Assembly: GCF_036320965.1 (NCBI RefSeq)
Contig: NC_092251.1
Location: forward strand, 5,518,501-5,582,500
Source of the DNA: Panulirus ornatus
Taxonomy: Eukaryota > Arthropoda > Malacostraca > Decapoda > Palinuridae
Direction: 5' to 3'
Length of the DNA stretch: 64,000 nt
The notes below the pieces were generated by a model, which was not told the origin of the DNA, searched no databases, and saw only the letters and a program-made list of their open reading frames with translations. The position numbers were made by a program, and so were the translations under genes. Positions 1-10,384 of the stretch are shown here, piece after piece. Numbering within the stretch: position 1 is the stretch's first letter; every line of letters starts with the position of its first letter.

Positions 1-9
1 TCTCCATGG

Positions 10-897
10 TTGTTTAATTTGTTTATGGATGGGGTTGTTAGGGAGGTGAATGCAAGAGTTTTGGAAAGAGGGGCAAGTATGAAGTCTGTTGGGGATGAGA
101 GAGCTTGGGAAGTGAGTCAGTTGTTGTTCGCTGATGATACAGCGCTGGTGGCTGATTCATGTGAGAAACTGGAGAAGCTGGTGACTGAGTTTGGTAAAGT
201 GTGTGAAAGAAGAAAGTTAAGAGTAAATGTGAATAAGAGCAAGGTAATTAGGTACAGTAGGGTTGAGGGTCAAGTCAATTGGGAGGTAAGTTTGAATGGA
301 GAAAAACTGGAGGAAGTAAAGTGTTTTAGATATCTGGGAGTGGATCTGGCAGCGGATGGAACCATGGAAGCGGAAGTGGATCATAGGGTGGGGGAGGGGG
401 TGAAAATCCTGGGAGCCTTGAAGAATGTGTGGATGTCGAGAACATTATCTCGGAAAGCAAAAATGGGTATGTTTGAAGGAATAGTGGTTCCAACAATGTT
501 GTATGGTTGCGAGGCGTGGGCTATGGATAGAGTTGTGTGCAGGAGGATGGATGTGCTGGAAATGAGATGTTTGAGGACAATGTGTGGTGTGAGGTGGTTT
601 GATCGAGTAAGTAACGTAAGGGTAAGAGAGATGTGTGGAAATAAAAAGAGCGTGGTTGAGAGAGCAGAAGAGGGTGTTTTGAAATGGTTTGGGCACATGG
701 AGAGAATGAGTGAGGAAAGATTAACCAAGAGGATATATGTGTCGGAGGTGGAGGGAACGAGGAGAGGTGGGAGACCAAATTAGAGGTGGAAAGATGGAGT
801 GAAAAAGATTTTGTGTGATTGGGGCCTGAACATGCAGGAGGGTGAAAGGAGGGCAAGGAATAGAGTGAATTGGACTGATGTGGTATACCGGGGTTGA
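10..897 (+). pseudogene. LINE (non-LTR retrotransposon) reverse transcriptase, C-terminal half, degenerate
   Basis: The reading frame is open from the window edge to an in-frame TAG at 781-783 and then continues in the same frame for 37 more codons to TGA at 895-897, so a premature stop interrupts it. Visible landmarks are the catalytic FADDTALVADS box (about residues 40-50), the thumb-region YGCEAWAM segment (about 164-171) and a C-terminal block with WFGHMERM followed by GRRGGRPN, which continues after the stop as RWKDGVKK and EGERRARNR. This order is typical of endonuclease-reverse transcriptase LINEs, most like the RTE-type C-terminus. The family name is my judgement. The 5' part lies outside the window. 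The product would copy the element's RNA at a nicked chromosomal target, but this copy is presumably inactive. Confidence 0.85.
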
Positions 898-1075
898 CGT
901 GATGTCAGTGGATTGAATCAGGGCATGTGCAGCGTCTGGGGTAAACCATGGAAAGATGTGTAGGTATGTATATTTGCGTGTGTGGACGTATGTATATACA
1001 TGTGTATGGGTGTGGGTTGGGCCATTTCTTTCGTCTGTTTCCTTGCGCTACCTCGCAAACACGGGAGACAGCGAC

Positions 1076-1107
<32 letters not shown>

Positions 1108-1124
1108 TTATATATATATATATA
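898..1124 (+). mobile_element. 3' UTR and A/(TA) tail of the LINE
   Basis: Non-coding sequence runs from the LINE stop codon to an A-run (1076-1092) followed by (TA)n. Just before the tail is a block at about 1041-1075 with GCTACCTCGC and an ACGGGAGACAGCGAC-like end. A closely similar block ends the SINE copies at 8.6 kb and 17.6-18.3 kb. The segment at 850-960 is also repeated, diverged, at about 19.68-19.8 kb. Confidence 0.7.
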
Positions 1125-2138
1125 AAGCCAAGCTAAACCAGCTTAATACATTGTGTGAATCTAAATCTGATTGGAAGAGCTTATGTAGCCAGGGTACCCA
1201 GCCATTTAATGTCAAAGCTTAGAGAGCCAGGTCACCTAGTAGCCTGAATGATAGTTGAAACATACCAGTATTATTAGTCTTCCCCCACCCCTCCTCCCTA
1301 AGCTACCCTACTTTTACATCAATAAACCTTACAGAGTTTCCCTTTTTCCCAAATTTAGCTTCAATAAAGTTAATAAAGACTTTTATCCTCAATATAATGT
1401 ACCCTGGCTAAACAATTTATTCCTTACACGTAAGCAATGTTGATAAGGTTAAAGTTTCAGGTATAATTCCAACACAAAGGCACTTTTCATTTCTTTTTTT
1501 TTTCATACAAAAAACTACAAAATCATTTTCAGTCATTAGATTTATGGACCTAATAATCATACAACGGCTTTAAACTCACACACGCTAGCACTCATGAAGT
1601 AGGCAAGGCCTAGAAGCAAGAGGAAAGTGTGAGGTAAAACGAAAATATCAGTGATATTCATAAACCAATTTAACTTCACCTACCATGAACACAGCTTAAC
1701 TAAACCTTGCCTAATGTAGCCATATTTCAATTTTCTGTTGACGACCTTTAATTTTCTGTGGAAGCAGGCGAGACAGGTACCAATTTTGACACTTTAGCAT
1801 AGTCGACAACATGGGTCAGAACGTGATATGGAGTTTATAACTTTTACTATACAAAAGTATATCGACAGTGTAATGGGTTAAGAAAAATATGGGATAAAAG
1901 TTGAAAGGAATGATAAGACCTTTCCATGTTTACATATGCTTCGATAGTTCAAAATATAGGTAAAATAACGGTGTCCTTCCTTAACTACTGTCAAATAATG
2001 ATACAGGAATTCATATCTACCTCACATATATCCACAACAATGACTGTCAATCATTCAGAGAGAAATAAGCTCAAAATTGAGATGTAAACAGAGTGGTTAT
2101 CAACACGTCAGAAGGCGTATACCAACAGTACGTTCAAG
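1125..2138. other. AT-rich intergenic stretch, no gene seen
   Basis: Only short ORFs without family features are present. The stretch is AT-rich and shows no tandem array, RNA gene or splice-flanked coding block that I can support. Confidence 0.5.
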
Positions 2139-2529
2139 CAGTGTTGCCAACCCGAAAATTCATGTTTACTCAAAATATCCCTAAAAAAAAATCATGAAAA
2201 GTCCCTAGGTGTCCCTGCGTACAAAGTCCCCATGCCTGTCCCTACACGAATTAAACTTATTTTTCAACGAGAAACTCACATTAAATGTTACTTATGAAGT
2301 GATTAACAGGCTTTATGGAGAAAATTAAACCCAATAACGAACGCAATGAAATTTTATTTAATGTTTATAACAGAAAAGTAAGTCATTTTCTTCTAATATG
2401 CATCCGATTTTCTAAATTCATCTCATGACTTAAGAGAAAACAAAATTTACATAGCTTGTTTTTATTACAGATAACTTGAAAATGTTTCACCGCTTTGGTA
2501 GATCCTTTGCAAGGGTGAAAATACAAAGC

Positions 2530-2624
<95 letters not shown>
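2530..2624. repeat. (CTAT)n-(TA)n compound microsatellite
   Basis: About nine TCTA units pass directly into about 28 TA units inside the hAT element. Confidence 0.95.
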
Positions 2625-2626
<2 letters not shown>

Positions 2627-2919
2627 GAAAGGAATAGAAAATAAGCAAAGAGATGTCGCATTTCGTAGCATAATATCGGAAGTGGATATTTATCCTCAGC
2701 TCCAGTGAAACAGATTATAACGCAAAATTTCATGATCAGATTTCATTCATAATTATCAGCATAGCAGGATAACTAACTTAAGACCTGAATGGAGTGACAA
2801 CAGAAAAGCATTACTCTATGTGATCATACATTTGTTGGTTAAGAAGTGCCAAGTGTCTCTCTTCAATCTGCTTTGCAAAAATCAAGGCTTCATATTAGAA
2901 TTGATAAATGCTAAGGAAT

Positions 2920-3800
2920 CTAATAACTCAGGTGCCACCTATTCCTCTTTTTTGTCTTTGCGATCTGCCATTGGAATGTGGCAAAGTTAGGCTGAGCTTT
3001 GCTAGAGAGGCGACCTTCCTAAAAATATACTGGTATGAAAAATCCCTTAGCTTGGAAAGATACAGCCAAAATTCCTCACTGCTTTTCTTACGAATCAGGT
3101 TATGTTTATCAGCATTGAAATATGTTGGCAAATCCTCCCACTCTTCCTAAATATCACTCTAGATTCTACTAGATGTCCATATATCATCATTAAATTGTCC
3201 AGCTCTGGTAGAGTTTTCCTCGTATCAAAATCAAATGCAGTCTTAGGATATATGAATTTCATTTCCTTCAACAAAGGATCGAAGTGAGGAAACTTTTTTT
3301 TTGGAGCTCAACAAATGTTGTCTGATAAAGGGAGAGACATCTCATCCTGAAATGCTTATTATTTTCATCAAGAGAAGCCAAAATTGACTCCCATTCACTT
3401 CGTAAATTTCTTGAGGTTTTACCTGCAGCAGTATTGAGAGAATAACGTATGCATCTTATTGCAATGAAACTCTAATCTGCTTCCATCTGTAACTTTGTCA
3501 TAAGAGTATTGTTCTTCCCAACTAAAACACTTAAATTGTCTGCTGCCATAGCAGTGATATCACTCAAAGGTATTTCTTATGCTACAAAGCATGACTTGAC
3601 AACATTAGATAAGAGTTTCAGATGAGCTTTCATCATGAGATGTACTTTCTAAAAGTTGAGTTTGTAATTACTTTCATCATCACAGAAATACATAGCCAAC
3701 ACAGCCACAATCTTTATATATGTGAGTACCCTTATCTACTAAAATGAAAAACTTGTTATTTCTCAAAAATTCTATCAATTTGTTGTTATCTGCCTCTGTT
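2920..3800 (-). pseudogene. hAT family transposase relic
   Basis: The minus strand read from about 3800 down to 2920 gives hAT-like blocks in order: FLRNNKFFILVDKGTHI, then EIPLSDITAMAADNLSVLVGK, then FWLYLSKLRDFSYQYIFRK followed by a LSLTLPHSNG block. The last resembles the C-terminal dimerisation region, where L-x-LPHSN normally precedes ERxFS. Several in-frame stops interrupt the reading (one before EIPLSD, one after QMEAD, one near 3140), and the ERxFS end is degraded to SQRQKRG. No functional transposase is possible from this copy. The assignment rests on motif order recalled for the family. Confidence 0.65.
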
Positions 3801-4027
3801 ATTACATTTTTCACAGTAGGTGAATACTTTGTTGTGTAAATTTACGTCTTTGACAATATCTGAATCAGAGATAACTAGTTTCAAAGTTTCTACTAAGTGA
3901 TCTAATAGTCCATAGAAATGTTCTGCAAACAAACCACTTTAAATAATCTCCTTACGTCCCTACGCCTTTGAAAATTAGTCAAAAGTCCCTAGGCTTAGGG
4001 ACATGCCCCTAGTTGACAACACTGGCC

Positions 4028-4440
4028 CATTGTGTCTACCCTTCACGTACAACCAATGAATGGTGCGCAAAATCCAGGTGCGTGTGTTCCAGTGAGCCTG
4101 CAACAAATCAAGCACCAGCTACAGAAAGCAGCAAGGCTCCAGACCAAGAGGAATGTCCAACGATGCCGAATCCCTGTCAGTCAAGTGGTACATGTTACCC
4201 ACGTTGTTGGAGCCACCATGTAACGCTAGAGGCATAAACAGGAAAGCCCTGATCAATCTACACCGTCTACGACTGGAGTACCAATATAGCTGGCAAAAAA
4301 TTGACGGCATCATCAGAGACTGCGTGTACTGTCGGGAGCCGTCAACGCTGCCCAATGGAAAACTACATGCTGGACTGCGAAGGGACACAAAGTCTCCGCG
4401 CAAGAGTCCCTGAGTTCAGAGGGGAAGAACGCTCCAAATG
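4028..4440 (+). pseudogene. LINE ORF2 C-terminal remnant
   Basis: A short coding relic starts directly after the hAT right terminus. One frame gives a helix-like block, INRKALINLHRLRLEYQYSW, followed by DCVYC; a neighbouring frame then gives YMLDCEGTQSLRARVPE. The pattern (basic LRL-x-Y, CxxC, then HYLLxC-like and LRxxxPE) is the usual cysteine-bearing C-terminus of I/R1/LOA-like LINE polyproteins. One frameshift separates the blocks, and the frame stops near 4440. No upstream RT domain is present, so this is a 5'-truncated scrap. Confidence 0.45.
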
Positions 4441-4816
4441 AAGAAAAATGAACGATGTTGGGTTGGCAAAACTTGAAAGAAAAAAATGAACGATAAGATC
4501 CAAGTCATTTAAACGTGAAATATTGTGAAATGCAGGTTATATTGAACTGTTGCAGTCAGCATCTGGAGACCCACATAGAGGAACGACGGGACATTATTTT
4601 AAACTAACCAAACCAAAACAGAAGCAGGATAAGAAGCAGAAGTGTATAGCTGGTAGTCACAGAATAAATGCAGCCAGGAATAAATACGAAAGGTACTTGC
4701 TGCTGAGGGATAGCAGGTGTCACTGCCAGTCCTCCTTAACACGCTACAACTCTTTCTTACAGGTAAAATACACGCACACACACACACACACCTATGTATC
4801 AGAGGAGCAACGTGAA
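4441..4816. other. Downstream flank / probable 3' UTR of the POMGnT1-like gene
   Basis: No gene is seen. On the minus strand this would be the 3' UTR of the glycosyltransferase gene that ends at 4817. I did not find a clear AATAAA on that strand. A short CA repeat lies at about 4772-4790. Confidence 0.4.
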
Positions 4817-6424
4817 CTACACAGTCGACAGCTCCTTCATGAGGATCCGTGACGTGACATTCACATTGGCGATGATAGATGTCCCCGCGTCCCGTGCCTG
4901 AGTGTAGTTACTCATCTGTTCAAACTCCTGGTCGGTCAGTGCGTCGGCGTCCCACAGTGGGACGGTACTGGGCCGCAGGTGGGAGTAGTGGGAGTAAGGA
5001 ACTCCCACTAAGTAGAGCGTAGCACTTTCAGCGAAGCGGACGATAGCGATCCCCTGGTGGTGGCCCTGCTCCGACAGGGACCACATCCCCAAACACTCAG
5101 TCGGCTGGAAGTACTGGTACGGGTCCGGCCTTCCGGTACCGTCCCTCAACATGTCCAGCTTGTAGTAGAAGACGTAGTGAGGTGAGGTGGGCGTGTCAGG
5201 CAGAAAAGTGGCTCTACAGGGATTGCCTCGAAGAGGTATGGCCGCACTGATGTTCCGGCTTAGGTCGTGACGCCACGTCGTCAGCCGCAGCCTAGCTACG
5301 TTCCGCAGCGCGATTGGCGCTTCCCTGACTAGCACCATCGACATGGGGCCCTTCTCCTTCCGGTAGGGATCGGTGTTGACCCCCATGCCGAAGTGGAGAG
5401 TTCGGGTTATCTCTGGAAACACGCATTCGCGGCCCTTTCGTACATTCATATACAGCCAGAAGTCGTAGAAGGCCGTGTTGTGTGTGCTGACATCCTCCCA
5501 CAGGGCGAGGGCTTCCCTTACGAAGTCTAAGGTGACGCCGTAACCCCACTCCACCTGAACTGCCCCGCGGAATACCCGAGTGCTGTCAAAGGCAAGACCT
5601 TGCAACCCCATGGCCGAGTGCCCGTTGACGCAGTAGAGCGTGGGATCCGCATCCAGCAGCCATAACGTCTGACTCATGAAGGAAAAGAAGTCAGGGGAGA
5701 CCTCGATGTCTTCATCGAGGAATATGACCGCCGGGGCGTCTGGGAACTTGTTAGCCACGAGACGGAAGACGTCGCGGTAATACCAGAAGAGCCTGTTGTT
5801 GCCTTGTCCGCGCAGGGTGAGTGTGGTGAAGGTGACGTTCATGAGCTGCAGAAGTTGCGTTGTGGATGGCGTGGCGTCACCGAGCACGACCTCGACGTTG
5901 TTGTGTTCTGCCCCTGGTGCTCTGAGGAGTGTGGTGAGGCTGTGGTAGAGATACTGGTGCCGGTTGCCCGCTGTTACCACCACCGGAACCCGAGCCAGGG
6001 CAGTCTGGTAGGTCACAGGAGGTGGAGTGGGTGGGGGCAGCGCGTCGGGGCTGACCTCGTCACAGAGGCCGCCCATAACACCGTGGGCGGCGCAGTACTG
6101 CCACCGCCTGCTGTCAGAGATGTCAGGCCCTGGCATGCATGACAGAGGGAGAACAACATGAGCGTGGTGTGTGGCGTTATCTTGCAGGATGGCTGTCTCG
6201 GAGATGGTGCGTCCGCCTTTGACGAAGACCCACGTCCAGAGCGCGCTGGGAGGTAGGTGGGTGACGAAGAGGGACCCGAGTCGCGCGAGGTAGTTTGCCG
6301 CCTGACGGAGCCCTACGGTGCCAGTCATCGACACCGCCATCACCACAAAGCGGCCCGGTGCAACGCGTGACACATGCCACTCCAGGTCTTTCCAGTGCGC
6401 CCAGTACTGACCCAGTGGGAACAC
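4817..6424 (-). CDS. POMGnT1-like exon 3 (ILEI end, GT13 catalytic domain, stop)
   Basis: This exon starts at the acceptor CACTACAG ending at 6425 and reads VFPLGQYWAHW, in phase with exon 2. Upstream in-frame Met codons (for example at 6448) lie in the intron and are not the start. It carries APGRFVVMAV and WTWVFVKGG of the ILEI-like domain, TAGNRHQYLYHSL at the start of the nucleotide-sugar fold, the DED metal motif, and the C-terminal NPCRATFLPDT and LVGVPYSHYS blocks seen in POMGnT1. TAG stop at 4819-4817. Confidence 0.88.
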   Translation of the reverse strand: MFPLGQYWAHWKDLEWHVSRVAPGRFVVMAVSMTGTVGLRQAANYLARLGSLFVTHLPPSALWTWVFVKGGRTISETAILQDNATHHAHVVLPLSCMPGPDISDSRRWQYCAAHGVMGGLCDEVSPDALPPPTPPPVTYQTALARVPVVVTAGNRHQYLYHSLTTLLRAPGAEHNNVEVVLGDATPSTTQLLQLMNVTFTTLTLRGQGNNRLFWYYRDVFRLVANKFPDAPAVIFLDEDIEVSPDFFSFMSQTLWLLDADPTLYCVNGHSAMGLQGLAFDSTRVFRGAVQVEWGYGVTLDFVREALALWEDVSTHNTAFYDFWLYMNVRKGRECVFPEITRTLHFGMGVNTDPYRKEKGPMSMVLVREAPIALRNVARLRLTTWRHDLSRNISAAIPLRGNPCRATFLPDTPTSPHYVFYYKLDMLRDGTGRPDPYQYFQPTECLGMWSLSEQGHHQGIAIVRFAESATLYLVGVPYSHYSHLRPSTVPLWDADALTDQEFEQMSNYTQARDAGTSIIANVNVTSRILMKELSTV

Positions 6425-7960
6425 CTGTAGTGACCCGATAAAAAGCAATAGAAAAAAAAGACACTTTTTGACATTATCTTGCGCACTACAGTTAAATCAA
6501 CATTCACCCACAGAAGCTTCTGCATGTACTGCACGCCTTATATCCTTACCTTTCTCATTATAACTCAAATAAAAGAGCAATTTCTTCTTGGCCTAGGGTG
6601 TGTGTGTGTGTGTGATGTTTGTACAAGCATATCAGTATAAGACACGGTGCATGCATATATACAGGGTTAAGAGACGGGTCAACACGAGTACAAAAACATG
6701 CAAAAATCACACGATACTCAACGTCAAAACAGATTCACATTACAGATCCACCTGTCTGTAATACTTGGCAGCACATACCTTGTGGAATATAAGAGAAACA
6801 TTTCGCTGGTTGAGGACAGAGAGGGTGATGCCTTTGTCTGGCGTGGGTAAGGCATGGTGGACCCGCTGAGTGAGCGGGTAATGGGTGCCACAAGGCGGCT
6901 CGTGAGAGCTGTGGGAACATCCATTCACCCGGAGACCCCAACCACTTCCGCTGGAGGTGACCTCCACATCAGCAATGCCCTTACTGATGTAACAAAAAAA
7001 AAAAGGCAAATAAATTTCTATAAAACATTAATTGCTGAATGGTTATATTCCATACTAATTATGAGAAAATACGATTCAAAGAAGTATAAAGCAATACTAA
7101 GATACAGAAACTTAAAACAAGTTGTAGAATAATAAAATAAAGGTATTACTAACAGTTCATAATGAAAGATAAACATTTCATGCAAGTCTTTACGAACGCA
7201 AAGAAAAGCCTCGCTTCCTTATTTCAGTAAAACATGATAAACTTATATTACTATCTTACCATAAGAAATGCTGATACGTGTTAAGAACTAGAGAATTAGA
7301 GTAGTACTTTCCATGAAATATAAGACATATAAGTGCGTTTGGTTTGACGTTACCAACAATCAGTACAAATATGATTAGCTTTTCCTCTTGAACACCAACA
7401 TGGAATGATATCATCTAAATTGTCCTGATCATATTACGCATTTTAGAACAAAATATAAAACGTGAGTCAGTGAAAGTGGATACTGAATTCTCTTCACGTA
7501 TACGAATAATCTTTATTTTAGTATTACCCATTTTACAATTACCTATCTCACAAAATATATCATATGCTGAATGTTAACGGGCGTCGATGCTTTTATGTTT
7601 ATCAGGAAATGCAATTTTGCGTGACCAGAGGACTGTTATACACACGATGTAGTACTCAGGAAATTTTTGTGCTATACTGACAGACTGACCCATAATGGAA
7701 TGACGGTCCTAATAAACATGAAAGGAAAAGGTAATTAAGAGGGGTAATGAGGTTTATGTACCCCCACCCTCCAAAAAAAAAAATGCACTGATTTAGTTTT
7801 CCACACACACACACACACACTATACCACACGCTCGGAAACTCACCTTCCCACTTGGTTAGTATATGTAGGCATTGTGGACGAGCCATTCCACTGTATTAT
7901 CAGAAACACCATAACCAGAAGCCGTCTGCTGTCCGACACGACAGTGCCATGGGTTGTCAT
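4817..7960 (-). CDS. POMGNT1-like: POMGnT1-like protein O-mannose beta-1,2-N-acetylglucosaminyltransferase (three-exon gene)
   Basis: Joined exons 7960-7845, 6983-6779 and 6424-4817 encode about 642 aa (the human enzyme has 660). Introns are 7844-6984 and 6778-6425. Both donors (GTGAGT, GTATGT) and both acceptors (CAG after a T-rich tract) fit consensus, and the phases match (2 then 0). Domains in order: cytoplasmic tail and signal anchor (about 1-24), Ser/Thr-rich stem, ILEI/FAM3-like domain (about 40-190), GT13 catalytic domain (about 250-520) and C-terminal lobe. Catalytic signs are FLDEDIE in place of the EED/EDD metal site, FYDFWLY carrying the probable catalytic-base Asp, and RKGREC followed by TLHFG. 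The family adds GlcNAc in beta-1,2 linkage to O-mannose on alpha-dystroglycan-type substrates in the Golgi. Odd point: the usual SAWND motif after the DxD is replaced by VNGHSAMG, so acceptor specificity may differ. It could be a divergent paralogue rather than the strict orthologue. Confidence 0.85.
6779..6983 (-). CDS. POMGnT1-like exon 2 (stem and start of ILEI domain)
   Basis: The acceptor TTGTTACATCAG lies just upstream (ending at 6984) after a pyrimidine tract. The donor AAG|GTATGT is at 6779/6778. The exon begins with the last base of a split codon and ends in phase 0. It contains GITLSVLNQ, the counterpart of the GIHVIVLNQ strand that opens the POMGnT1 stem domain, which links it to exon 3. 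Confidence 0.8.
7845..7960 (-). CDS. POMGnT1-like exon 1 (start codon and membrane anchor)
   Basis: ATG at 7960-7958 has A at -3 and an in-frame stop shortly upstream. It opens 38 codons plus two bases and ends at donor GTGAGT (7844). The two left-over bases complete a Ser codon with exon 2. The peptide has a short tail with two Arg followed by LLVMVFLIIQW, a plausible type II signal anchor as expected for a Golgi glycosyltransferase. Confidence 0.75.
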
Positions 7961-8516
7961 GTTGCGTCGTGCGTGCTTACATTAGATTAAATGGTTGAAA
8001 CATCATAGTTACGATGTTGCGATGGTCTAGTATGAGAGACTTTCTATATTCATATTCGCATTACGTCAAAATGATGGCTCTCTCTCTCTCATCTGTAATT
8101 CCACAATGATGGATTATTCGGTAATCACGCGAAACGACTTAAAATACCTATGGTCAGTCACTTTACGTACGATCAAGCTATTCCTTGGTAGGTCTGAAAT
8201 GTTACCAATGAAGTACGGTTTTCAGCAGCACGGGGTCAAGCCTCGTCGGGTCCTACACCCACACAGGGTGCGCAGCCTAGCGTGTCTGTCAACCAGGACA
8301 AAGACGCCATGAAATAAGCAACAATAATACGCGGTTTTTCCTCTAAGGTTTTCCTGTATGCTGGCATGTGGGTTCAATGACAGTCCTAGCGCATATCTTT
8401 TATCAATCGCAGCTACTGAAATATGATTAAAATTTTAGCCTGAAAATTTTAGTATAAGATATGCTGTTCTCAGGCATTTCTAAAACTCCGCAAGGAAATT
8501 CATGAACATCAGGAAA

Positions 8517-8517
<1 letters not shown>
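7961..8517. other. Upstream flank of the POMGnT1-like gene; no other gene seen
   Basis: This stretch would hold the promoter of the minus-strand gene. I see no convincing TATA element. A short (CT)n lies at about 8079-8090. Confidence 0.4.

Positions 8518-8589
<72 letters not shown>
8518..8589. repeat. (TA)n microsatellite, tail of the adjacent SINE
   Basis: About 35 TA units directly abut the 3' end of the minus-strand SINE. Confidence 0.95.
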
Positions 8590-8590
<1 letters not shown>

Positions 8591-8775
8591 CATACTATTC
8601 GCCATTTCCCGTGTTAGCGAGGTAGCGTTAAGAACAGAGGACTGAGCCTTTGAGGGAATATCCTCACTTGGCCCCCTCCTCTGTTCCTCCTTTAGGAAAC
8701 AGCCAGTATTCAAACCCACGACCTTTAGCGTGATATTCGGGAACGCTAATTCCATACATAAATATAGGCAAGTGT
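8590..8775 (-). mobile_element. tRNA-derived SINE (family A), minus strand
   Basis: Read on the minus strand it has a tRNA-like head containing GGTTTGAATAC (a B-box match), then a body with AGGAACAGAGGAGGGGGCC and GAGGATATTCCCTCAAAGGC. The conserved end has TCTGTTCTTAACGCTACC, a CGCTAACACGGGAAATGGC block and AGTATGAAA, and runs into (TA)n. The same body and end recur three times at 17.64-18.37 kb. The tail resembles the 3' end of the LINE at 1041-1075. Confidence 0.75.
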
Positions 8776-8799
8776 TTCCAGCAGGCAGAGATGGAAAGA

Positions 8800-10320
8800 T
8801 GCATATCAACGTCTAGGGCCTTCCTTCCATATTCCTTAATAATGACACTGCAGCCTTGAAACTACAGGAGCCCCATATTAGGGGGTCTAGAATTGCATAA
8901 CATCTAACTGTGCCATTACCAGTAATTGTATCTCCACTGCAAGAGAAGAAAAACACTGGTAGCAACAGTACCAACAGAAGCTGCAGTAATGGACACAATG
9001 CACCAGTCAGCCTATACCATGCAAACACCAGCTGACAATGTTAGCTCTCTCACAGGCCTACACGACAGATGGCGGCAAAATAAAAGAGCTAGGCTTGCAT
9101 AACCTTGGCCACACTCTCCTCTTTAGCATTCAGCCCTAAAGGTTAAATCGCCTCATGTTTGGTTGTTGTGGTCGTCGGCTCATTATGGAAAGTCGGTAAG
9201 AGCTCAGAAGTGGCGCTCGTCTTCACCCTTTACTAAACTTCTTGCATAACATTTCTCGCCGCCATTTGGGTTCATCCTAGCACGCCTTTCACACCGGACC
9301 TACAGCCCGTATCTCTTTTGCCTTCAAAACAAGGTTAGGTTGTTTAATATAAGAATTATAAAATATATTAAGAAATAAAAAAAAAACCAGCTTCGTGAAA
9401 CGTCTAGGATTTAAAGCATACTGCGTTTGCAGTAGCTGGAGTTTTCACAGCTAAAATTGCCATCTGATGGTAAATTGGGGTTCTGAAAGAAAATGCTGCA
9501 AAAGTTCTAACTTCGCATGATAGATCCTCACAGCGAATGAGGGCTTCCCAAAACCATGAGCAAATACAAACTCAGCATCTCATGAGTATCTAAGAGTGTT
9601 CCACCAAGCCATGCAGAAAGGCAGACGCGTAGAAAAGACAACAACAAACACGTTAGGGTAAATAAACATAGAAATGGAAGGGAGATAGAAAGATAGGGAA
9701 ATACTGATATTGATTTTTGCAGCAAGAGTGGCGGAATCTACTGGGCAAAATGGGGGCAATGGCACAACAGAGAATACAAAGTAAATATATACACACATAT
9801 AGTCCTGGCTCTGATCCTCAGTAGCTGTTACAGTAAAGGTTAGTGATAATAGTATGGAGTGGACGGCATATAATGGAATTATACAGCCATTCACATAAAA
9901 CGTTAATTGTTTACAAGCGTTGAACAACAATGACTATACCAGTTGTCAATACCCATAACACGAGGATTATTAACAACAAGCAGGGCTAGGATAATTTTTA
10001 TGAGGTAGAACATTGTTATGTATGAAATGCCTACACATTTACCGTGTTATTTTCTGTTGAAATAATTTCTGAAAATTATTTGAAGGGTTGAGTACAAAAA
10101 AAACCGCAGGATGTGGGATTAGCTTAAAGGGAAAGTTAACATTAGGTCTGTTTAGTACCAACAAGAGTGGTACATTTCCTTGAATATGTGACGAAGACGA
10201 GAGAGAGTGTTCTATGTAGCTCCCCGGCTGATGTCCCTTGCAGCCACTAACAAGTTGGCCACACCACAACAGACGAGTTTCTGTTCGGCAGATTCCTTTT
10301 GTGTGAACGTATTTAAATGC

Positions 10321-10325
<5 letters not shown>
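8800..10325. other. No gene; holds one dispersed repeat copy
   Basis: A dispersed repeat (family D, see 12625) lies at about 8840-9010, containing CAGCCTTGAAACTACAGGAG. The remainder is AT-rich with no coding block I can support. Confidence 0.45.

Positions 10326-10326
<1 letters not shown>

Positions 10327-10362
<36 letters not shown>
10327..10362. repeat. (CT)n microsatellite
   Basis: About 18 CT units. Confidence 0.95.
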
Positions 10363-10365
<3 letters not shown>

Positions 10366-10384
10366 ACCTTCCTGCCCTTAGAGC

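Larger units (their letters stand above)
2139..4024 (-). mobile_element. Decayed hAT-type DNA transposon with terminal inverted repeats
   Basis: The ends form an imperfect terminal inverted repeat: CAGTGTTGCCAAC at 2139 and, reverse-complemented, CAGTGTTGTCAAC ending at 4024. This fits the hAT YARNG terminus. Both subterminal regions also carry an AAAAGTCCCTAGG motif in direct orientation. Inside, on the minus strand, a broken transposase can be read. The 8-bp flanks (2131-2138 and 4025-4032) do not match, so the target duplication has decayed or one end is misjudged. A (CTAT)n(TA)n tract lies inside. The element length of about 1.9 kb is short for an autonomous hAT. Confidence 0.7.

Noticed and set aside
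4772..4790. Minus-strand poly(A) signal for the POMGnT1-like gene
   Set aside because: No AATAAA or ATTAAA found on the minus strand between 4380 and 4816, so none is annotated.
6424..6448. Met at 6448 as start of the glycosyltransferase
   Set aside because: It lies upstream of a consensus acceptor within intron sequence. Exons 1 and 2 supply the true N-terminus in matching phase.
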